Source: an uncultured Lachnospiraceae bacterium | GTDB lineage: Bacteria > Bacillota > Clostridia > Lachnospirales > Lachnospiraceae | Reading direction: 5' to 3' | Assembly (NCBI GenBank): GCA_905233835.1 | Contig: CAJOGB010000012.1 | Location: 3,330-16,972 of the forward strand | Length of the DNA: 13,643 nt | In this document: piece after piece, positions 7,036 through 11,732 of the stretch | How the letters are laid out: every line of letters begins with the position of its first letter | How positions within the stretch are numbered: position 1 is the first letter of the stretch | Translations under genes and position numbers: made by a program | Notes under the pieces: generated by a model | The model's database searches: none | What the model was told of the DNA's origin: nothing | What the model saw: the letters and a program-made list of their open reading frames with translations, nothing else

Positions 7036-7060
7036 AAAAAGGAGCCCCCACGGGAGCTCC
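7034..7060 (-). terminator. Intrinsic terminator of the DUF1858 gene
   Basis: On the minus strand, GGAGCTCC and GGGGCTCC can pair (8 bp including one G-T) around a CGTG loop, and seven T follow. It begins 10 bases after the stop of the DUF1858 gene. Confidence 0.85.
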
Positions 7061-7070
7061 CAAAAAATCA

Positions 7071-7280
7071 TTATTTGCTGGCAAGGAAATTATTGATTTC
7101 GTCTACCAAATCATCTGCATTGATGCCGTGAACTGCGGCAGCTTCTTCGAGGGATTCCATCTGAGATGCCGGGCATCCTAAGCAGTGCATTCCGATTCCC
7201 ATAAGAATTGGTGCGATATCCGCATCAATCTGTAATAATTCTCCGATTAATGTCTCTTTTGAAACTCTAGCTTCTGCCAT
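7071..7280 (-). CDS. DUF1858 / hybrid-cluster-associated redox disulfide domain protein
   Basis: The protein has 69 residues. It has the single short helical domain typical of DUF1858, with the paired cysteines GMHCLGCPAS (C33, C36) in the position that defines the redox-disulfide group. Such proteins are small and cytoplasmic and are often found near hybrid cluster proteins or ScdA-type iron-sulfur repair proteins, but none is visible here. A redox-sensing or disulfide-exchange role is inferred from the family only. The ATG at 7280 is chosen because GGAG lies 6 bases before it; an upstream extension has no ribosome site and would overlap the leader. It is a single-gene unit with its own promoter and terminator. 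Confidence 0.88.
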   Translation of the reverse strand: MAEARVSKETLIGELLQIDADIAPILMGIGMHCLGCPASQMESLEEAAAVHGINADDLVDEINNFLASK

Positions 7281-7344
7281 AACGTCTCCTTTCAACTCTT
7301 TCTTATTCTCAAGAAAAATTTTACACAATTTATTTCGCACATGG

Positions 7345-7373
7345 ATTATAACAACTCTTTTAAAAAAAAGCAA
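7345..7373 (-). promoter_or_regulatory. Sigma-A-type promoter of the DUF1858 gene
   Basis: On the minus strand, TTGCTT (7373-7368), 17 bases, then a consensus TATAAT (7350-7345). The predicted leader is about 58 bases and AT-rich. The -35 directly follows the terminator of the ugpC unit. Confidence 0.75.
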
Positions 7374-7408
7374 CATAAAACACCCCCAAGCGTACTCGCT
7401 CAGGGGTG
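7374..7408 (-). terminator. Intrinsic terminator of the HPr-like-ugpC unit
   Basis: CACCCC (7381-7386) and GGGGTG (7403-7408) form the outer stem; AGCG/CGCT (7389-7392, 7397-7400) extends it with a TACT loop. On the minus strand TTTTATG follows. The T-run is short but the GC-rich stem is strong. Confidence 0.8.
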
Positions 7409-7432
7409 CTTCATAAAAAAGAAGAAATTACA

Positions 7433-7453
7433 GTCATTTCGAAAGCAAATGAC
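7433..7453 (-). repeat. Stem-loop in the ugpC 3' untranslated region
   Basis: GTCATTT and AAATGAC form a perfect 7-bp stem with a 7-base loop, 26 bases after the ugpC stop and before the terminator. It could protect the message 3' end. A regulatory protein site is an alternative. Confidence 0.4.
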
Positions 7454-7478
7454 GAAAATCTTTCTTAATTAACAAATA

Positions 7479-8591
7479 CTAGTTGGTGATGGTAACCTCT
7501 GTGCTCTTGTCGAAGAAGTGAGCCTTCTCCATATCAAGTGCGAACTTAACGGTATCACCCATCTTAGCTGTTGTACGAGGGTCAACTCGAGCTGTAACCT
7601 GAGTATCAGCATAATCGAAGTATAAGAATACTTCAGCACCGAGTAATTCGTAAACCTTGATGGTAGATTCGATAACAGTGTTCGGAGAAGCATCGATGAA
7701 CATCTGTGAATCATGGATGTCTTCCGGACGAATACCGAGAGTAACTTCCTTACCAACATATCCCTTGTCGGTTAATACTTTAGCCTTTGCTACCGGAACG
7801 TTTAATCTGCTGTTTCCGACAACTGCTACTAAGCCTTCGCCTTCTTTTTCGATCTTTGCAGAGAAGAAGTTCATCTGCGGAGATCCGATGAATCCTGCAA
7901 CGAATAAGTTGCCCGGCTTAGTGTAAAGGTTCTGAGGAGAATCGATCTGCTGAACGATACCGTCCTTCATAACTACGATTCTGGTACCGAGGGTCATAGC
8001 CTCTGTCTGGTCATGTGTAACGTAGATGATGGTAGCTCCCAAACGATCATGAAGTTTGGAAATCTCGATACGCATCTGGACACGAAGCTTTGCATCCAAG
8101 TTTGATAAAGGCTCATCCATAAGGAATACCTTCGGGTTACGAACGATTGCACGACCCATAGCAACACGCTGTCTCTGACCACCGGACAAAGCCTTTGGTT
8201 TACGATCCAAAAGGTTCTCTAATCCTAAGATCTGAGCTGCTTCGTTAACTCGTTTATCAATTTCAGCCTTCGGCATTTTACGAATCTTAAGACCGAATGC
8301 CATGTTATCACGTACGGTCATATGAGGATAAAGAGCGTAGTTCTGGAATACCATAGCGATATCACGGTCCTTCGGCTCAATGTTATTCATAACCTTTCCA
8401 TCGATGGTAAGTTCACCGCTGGAGATATCTTCCAAACCTGCGATCATACGAAGAGTGGTTGACTTACCACATCCTGAAGGTCCTACGAAGATGATGAATT
8501 CTTTGTCTTCTACTTCAAGGTTGAAATCCTTAACTGCTTCAAAGCCGTTTGGATAAACCTTGCAAATGTTTTTGAGTGAAATACTAGCCAT
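7479..8591 (-). CDS. ugpC: Sugar ABC importer ATPase, UgpC/MsmX/MalK type
   Basis: The protein has 370 residues, the usual length. It is the cytoplasmic energy-coupling subunit of CUT1-type carbohydrate importers. Walker A GPSGCGKST starts at 37; the Q-loop Q83 lies in VFQNYALYPH; the signature LSGGQ is at 135-139; Walker B ends MDE with E160; the switch histidine is H193. Residues from about 235 form the TOBE/MalK-type C-terminal domain (GIRPEDIHD). No permease or solute-binding protein is in the window, so it may be a shared ATPase serving several importers, as MsmX does in B. subtilis (inference). It follows the HPr-like gene by 24 bases, with AAGGCAGGG as ribosome site, and probably shares its promoter and cre-like operator. 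The exact substrate cannot be read from the sequence; msmK or msmX would be equally fair names. Confidence 0.93.
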   Translation of the reverse strand: MASISLKNICKVYPNGFEAVKDFNLEVEDKEFIIFVGPSGCGKSTTLRMIAGLEDISSGELTIDGKVMNNIEPKDRDIAMVFQNYALYPHMTVRDNMAFGLKIRKMPKAEIDKRVNEAAQILGLENLLDRKPKALSGGQRQRVAMGRAIVRNPKVFLMDEPLSNLDAKLRVQMRIEISKLHDRLGATIIYVTHDQTEAMTLGTRIVVMKDGIVQQIDSPQNLYTKPGNLFVAGFIGSPQMNFFSAKIEKEGEGLVAVVGNSRLNVPVAKAKVLTDKGYVGKEVTLGIRPEDIHDSQMFIDASPNTVIESTIKVYELLGAEVFLYFDYADTQVTARVDPRTTAKMGDTVKFALDMEKAHFFDKSTEVTITN

Positions 8592-8615
8592 TTTAATTTC
8601 CCTGCCTTTCGTTTT

Positions 8616-8846
8616 TTAAACAATAAAATCCTTTAATGCGTCCATAATGGCATCGATGTCGGTATCCTTCTGGATAACAAGCTCAAGATCCTGAGAAAGA
8701 TCTAAAGAAAAAATACCCATGATGGACTTTGCATCGATAACATAACGTCCTGCAATGAGATCGAAGTCATTGTCAAAACGTGCAACCACATTAACGAATG
8801 CTTTTACTTTATCAATTGAATTGATGTTGATTTTTACTTTTTTCAT
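8616..8846 (-). CDS. HPr-like protein lacking the phosphorylatable histidine (Crh-like)
   Basis: The protein has 76 residues. HPr is the phosphocarrier of the PTS; it uses His15 for sugar phosphorylation and Ser46 for CcpA-dependent catabolite control. Here the Ser46 region is intact (DAKSIMGIFSLDLS, Ser41). Counting back without gaps from it against remembered B. subtilis HPr, the His15 position is Ser10 and Arg17 is Asp12. There is no histidine anywhere in the protein. The rest aligns well (ARFDNDFDL with ASKYDADVNL of HPr). It therefore cannot act as a PTS phosphocarrier and may be regulatory, like Bacillus Crh, where His15 is Gln. The start is fixed by AAGGAG 8 bases upstream of the ATG. 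It lies directly upstream of the sugar ABC ATPase, and its promoter carries a cre-like site. Similar His-less copies seem common in Lachnospiraceae (recollection, not checked). Confidence 0.85.
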   Translation of the reverse strand: MKKVKININSIDKVKAFVNVVARFDNDFDLIAGRYVIDAKSIMGIFSLDLSQDLELVIQKDTDIDAIMDALKDFIV

Positions 8847-8877
8847 GGTAAAAACTCCTTTCCCAAATACTAGATTC

Positions 8878-8906
8878 ATTATAGAAAAAGGGCCTTTTGT
8901 AAACAA
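8878..8906 (-). promoter_or_regulatory. Sigma-A-type promoter of the HPr-like-ugpC unit
   Basis: On the minus strand, TTGTTT (8906-8901), 17 bases, then a consensus TATAAT (8883-8878). The predicted start is near 8871, with a leader of about 25 bases. The spacer contains AAAAGG-G-CCTTTT, a small dyad. The -35 lies inside the cre-like site. Confidence 0.75.
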
Positions 8907-8911
8907 TGTCA
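8898..8911. promoter_or_regulatory. cre-like site (CcpA operator) over the -35
   Basis: TGTAAACAATGTCA matches the catabolite-responsive consensus TGWAANCGNTNWCA at every fixed position but one (A for the central G). It covers the whole -35 box of the HPr-like-ugpC promoter, where CcpA binding would repress. No ccpA gene is in the window. Confidence 0.6.
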
Positions 8912-8917
8912 AAACAC

Positions 8918-8931
8918 ACAAAGTTCTTTGT
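8918..8931. promoter_or_regulatory. 14-bp operator-like dyad upstream of the cre-like site
   Basis: ACAAAG-TT-CTTTGT has perfect 6-bp arms. Its centre is 20 bp from the centre of the cre-like site, two turns of the helix, so proteins on both would face the same side. The binding factor is unknown. Confidence 0.45.
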
Positions 8932-8943
8932 ATGAATGAACAT

Positions 8944-8972
8944 AAAAACGGCAGAGAACGTATCTCTGCCGT
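8944..8972 (-). terminator. Intrinsic terminator after the PucR/CdaR-type regulator gene
   Basis: ACGGCAGAGA (8948-8957) and TCTCTGCCGT (8963-8972) form a perfect 10-bp stem with a 5-base loop; on the minus strand a T-run and TATG follow. It begins 5 bases after the regulator's stop codon. Confidence 0.92.
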
Positions 8973-8977
8973 ATAAT

Positions 8978-9850
8978 CTATTTCAAATATTCCGCCAAAA
9001 TCATTGCCACTTTACAAATAATGGCATCATCGAAGTTTCGTAAATCCAATCCCGTGATCTTTTGGAATTTATCGATTCGATAAATCAGCGTATTTCTGTG
9101 GATGTAAAGCTCTTTTGCGGTCTCCACCAAATTCAGCTGGTTGTTAAACAACGCCTTTATGGTGTTTCGCATTTCATTGTCCAACGCGGAAAAATCAAAG
9201 CTTGCAAGATTTTCCGTCATATACTCTTTGGCATCTTCCGTGGAAACGCGATATAAAAGTTTTTCCAATCCCAAATCATGATAAGAATGGATGCGCTTTC
9301 CGTTTTTAAAGGTAACTCCCAAATGCATGGCCACTTCCGCATGCTTGTAGCTTTGTGCCAACTGTTCAAACTCCGGCACCGTCTTATCGTAAGAAACCCG
9401 AGCCGCCGCCATGGCCTCCGTACCCAAAGCATCCACGATGGACGCCGCAGTTTCGTAGCATTCCTCTTCGTTAAGGACTGCCTTGGACTGTCGAATCAAA
9501 ACGATATGATGCTGATCCATCTCAACTAAAATATCACTGCCCGTTTCCAAAGAAGAAAGGACGGAAAGCGCCACTTCGTCATAGGGACTCTTAAAGGCGA
9601 TTAAAAACAGGGCGCGATTTACACTTTTTTCAATATGATACTTTAATCTTCCGCTGGCAATATCCTCGGGAGACAACTGTCCCAGCAAAAACTGCTGGAA
9701 GAAATAATCCCGATTGTCCACGGTTTTAACAAAAGACAGCATTGCACTTAACTTTTCCTCGGTTTCCGGAGAGAGAATTTCCTCCTCCGGCAAAGAAAAA
9801 TTTAAGCCGCTTTCCTTATTTAATTTTTCTAGAAGTTCTCTCGTATTCAT
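8978..9850 (-). CDS. PucR/CdaR-type transcriptional regulator (C-terminal HTH)
   Basis: The protein has 290 residues. The C-terminal HTH of the PucR family (HTH_30) is clear at about 238-275: NLVETAKELYIHRNTLIYRI, then the KFQKITGLDLRN wing with the conserved LRN/F-DD end. Before it, about 75-200, is a region of GGDEF-like fold common in CdaR/PucR regulators. There is no N-terminal sugar-diacid-binding domain of the full CdaR type, so what it senses is unknown. It follows galK by 55 bases and may be co-transcribed with it, partly limited by a terminator-like hairpin between them. A role in galactose or carbohydrate control is suggested by position only. The ribosome site upstream of the ATG is weak (AGAG-like), so expression may be low. 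Confidence 0.85.
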   Translation of the reverse strand: MNTRELLEKLNKESGLNFSLPEEEILSPETEEKLSAMLSFVKTVDNRDYFFQQFLLGQLSPEDIASGRLKYHIEKSVNRALFLIAFKSPYDEVALSVLSSLETGSDILVEMDQHHIVLIRQSKAVLNEEECYETAASIVDALGTEAMAAARVSYDKTVPEFEQLAQSYKHAEVAMHLGVTFKNGKRIHSYHDLGLEKLLYRVSTEDAKEYMTENLASFDFSALDNEMRNTIKALFNNQLNLVETAKELYIHRNTLIYRIDKFQKITGLDLRNFDDAIICKVAMILAEYLK

Positions 9851-9866
9851 AACTGTTTACTCTAAT

Positions 9867-9892
9867 AAAAACAGACGACAGAGCACCTGTCG
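9867..9892 (-). terminator. Terminator-like hairpin between galK and the regulator gene
   Basis: CGACAG and CTGTCG form a perfect 6-bp stem with a 5-base loop 13 bases after the galK stop. On the minus strand TCTG and then five T follow. The T-run is displaced by four bases, so it may act as a partial terminator that lowers regulator expression. Confidence 0.6.
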
Positions 9893-9905
9893 CCTATTTA
9901 ATATT

Positions 9906-11075
9906 TTATGAAAGTACGCGTGCACCGTCACCGATGTCCACTACATAGAACTCGGCATCAATGCCGCATTTTTCTTTGTATCCTTTTCCGACGTTTTCAA
10001 TAAATGCATCAAGTGCATCGTTTTTAACAATAGATACGGTACATCCGCCAAATCCGCCGCCTGTGATACGGCTTCCGATGACACCGTCCTGTGCCCAAGC
10101 CAAATCCACAAGTACATCCACTTCCGGACAAGATACTTCATAATCGTCACGAAGAGATACGTGAGATGCGTTCATTAACTTTCCGAAGGTTTCAATATCG
10201 TTATTCTTTAATGCTTCCACCGCCTTAATGGTTCTCTGGTTTTCATAAACCGCATGCTTTGCACGCTTTCTGCATACTTCGGAAGAAATCGCATCCTTAT
10301 TTTCCTCAAAGGTTTCTTCATCCAACTCACCAAGTTCGTTGATATCAAGGACTTTCTGTAACTCTTCCAAAGCCTTGGAGCATTCTTTTCTTCTGTCGTT
10401 ATATGCGGAATCTACCAAGGAATGCTTTACCTTGGAGTTTGTAATTACAATCTTTGCGTCCGGAAGCTTTACGCTGGCATATTCCATGGACAAATCACTG
10501 GTATCCAAAAACATTGCCATATCTTTTTTACCGTTTGCTACCGCAAACTGATCCATAATACCGCAGTTACATCCGTTGAAGTTATTCTCGGAATACTGAC
10601 CGATCAAAGCCAAGTCCGTCATGGAATAATCATCGTAACCGAACTGATCGCACAAAACCACACCGGTTAACACTTCCAAAGATGCGGATGAAGAAAGTCC
10701 GGATCCGTTTGGAATGTTTCCCCAAATAGCCATTTCAAATCCGCTGTCGATAAGCTTTCCGCGTTCCGCAAAAGCCCATACAACACCGAGAGGATAATTT
10801 GCCCAACCGTATTCCTTTTTGTTCTTTAATTCTTTACGGCTGACTTCAACAACACCGGCACCCTTTACGTTTGCGGAATAAAAGCGAATGATATCATCGG
10901 TACGTTTTCTGGCTACCGCATAGGTTCCGATGGTAAGTGCGCATGGAAACACGTGACCACCGTTGTAGTCCGTATGCTCACCGATTAAATTTACGCGTCC
11001 CGGAGAAAAGTATTCTCTTACTCCGTCGGCATCACCGAAAACTTCTGCAAATTCTTTGCGAAGATCAAATTCCAT
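9906..11075 (-). CDS. galK: Galactokinase
   Basis: The protein has 389 residues, the normal length. It phosphorylates galactose at C1 with ATP, the first Leloir-pathway step, in the cytoplasm. The galactokinase signature GRVNLIGEHTDYNGG is at 26-40, the GHMP ATP-binding motif PNGSGLSSSAS at 122-132, the catalytic Asp in CGIMDQF at 175, and the third motif GGGFGGCTVSIV near 340. The ATG at 11075 is chosen; a TTG one codon earlier is nearer the AGGAGG (7 instead of 10 bases), so the true start could be that TTG. It follows the membrane-protein gene by 20 bases, probably one operon. lacZ lies just upstream of that, so galactose from lactose would feed this enzyme. galT and galE are not in the window. 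Confidence 0.96.
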   Translation of the reverse strand: MEFDLRKEFAEVFGDADGVREYFSPGRVNLIGEHTDYNGGHVFPCALTIGTYAVARKRTDDIIRFYSANVKGAGVVEVSRKELKNKKEYGWANYPLGVVWAFAERGKLIDSGFEMAIWGNIPNGSGLSSSASLEVLTGVVLCDQFGYDDYSMTDLALIGQYSENNFNGCNCGIMDQFAVANGKKDMAMFLDTSDLSMEYASVKLPDAKIVITNSKVKHSLVDSAYNDRRKECSKALEELQKVLDINELGELDEETFEENKDAISSEVCRKRAKHAVYENQRTIKAVEALKNNDIETFGKLMNASHVSLRDDYEVSCPEVDVLVDLAWAQDGVIGSRITGGGFGGCTVSIVKNDALDAFIENVGKGYKEKCGIDAEFYVVDIGDGARVLS

Positions 11076-11095
11076 CAAAAAAATCCTCCTAAATA

Positions 11096-11605
11096 TTATA
11101 TATGTACTTTTGTACCAAGTTTTCTCTTAAACTCGTTTAAAAACTCCTCGTTTAACTCAAGAAGTACTTTCCACTCCTCTTCCGTCTGAGGGTTTTTCAC
11201 AATCATAGTATAGTAAGGTACCTGATCGTGGGATGTGCAATCCAAAGTCTTCATACGACGTCCCACATAAGGCATTACCGGCTCTGTTTTTGCGGGAGCA
11301 AGCACCACAATCTGCTCCACATTTACGGACAAAAGATTCTTTCTCTTAGATCCGCCGATAATTTTATCCACCTCAAACTCGCCGTTGGTGTAACTGTAGT
11401 CAAAATCCACCTTCTTTGTCTGCTGCAACACAACAATCAAAAGGATGAAAATAATAATGAATACGGAAAACGCCAAGTTCAGCGTCGCTACTTCCAAAAA
11501 GAACAACCAAGCAATCATCACTGCGCAAAAGACAGTATAAATATTATTAAGCTTATGCTCTTTTCTGCTGACTGCCTGTTCCAAGTAGATATCATGATAA
11601 ATCAT
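11096..11605 (-). CDS. Small membrane protein of unknown function (possibly DUF6106-like)
   Basis: The protein has 169 residues. Residues about 24-64 contain two adjacent hydrophobic helices (IYTVFCAVMIAWLFFL and FSVFIIIFILLIVVL), so it is an integral membrane protein. A C-terminal soluble domain of about 100 residues follows, with strand-like FDYSYTNGEFEVDKI, a GSKRKNLLSV segment and VEQIVVLAP. I recall similar Lachnospiraceae proteins under DUF6106, but this is memory and not tested. No enzyme motif is seen. The ATG at 11605 is chosen because AGAGGTGG lies just upstream; longer readings have no such site and cross the promoter. It precedes galK by 20 bases, so the two are likely co-transcribed. 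The functional link to galactose use is unknown. Confidence 0.75.
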   Translation of the reverse strand: MIYHDIYLEQAVSRKEHKLNNIYTVFCAVMIAWLFFLEVATLNLAFSVFIIIFILLIVVLQQTKKVDFDYSYTNGEFEVDKIIGGSKRKNLLSVNVEQIVVLAPAKTEPVMPYVGRRMKTLDCTSHDQVPYYTMIVKNPQTEEEWKVLLELNEEFLNEFKRKLGTKVHI

Positions 11606-11636
11606 ATTGCCACCTCTTTTTGCTCTCGTATTCGTT

Positions 11637-11666
11637 ATCTTAACATAAATACGGGTTTCTTTCCAA
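11637..11666 (-). promoter_or_regulatory. Probable promoter of the membrane protein-galK unit
   Basis: On the minus strand, TTGGAA (11666-11661), 18 bases, then TAAGAT (11642-11637), with TG one base before the -10 (extended -10). The leader would be about 25 bases. It lies directly behind the lacZ terminator hairpin. Confidence 0.6.
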
Positions 11667-11680
11667 CTTCTTTTCAAAGC

Positions 11681-11718
11681 AATTCCCTTGGACGGATATG
11701 CCATCCAAGGGAATTTTT
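11681..11718. terminator. Strong hairpin after lacZ, probable terminator
   Basis: AATTCCCTTGGACGG (11681-11695), loop ATATG and CCATCCAAGGGAATT (11701-11715) give a 15-bp stem with one G-T pair. It lies 18 bases after the lacZ stop. The T-run is good on the plus strand (five T) but poor on the minus strand (ATTGCTTTG), so termination of lacZ may be incomplete and some transcripts may continue into galK. Confidence 0.7.
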
Positions 11719-11732
11719 AGGAATAAAGATAA

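Noticed and set aside
11096..11704. Longer reading of the membrane protein, starting at 11704
   Set aside because: The extension would translate the terminator hairpin and promoter region. The ATG at 11605 has AGAGGTGG directly upstream and the following sequence looks like a normal N-terminus.
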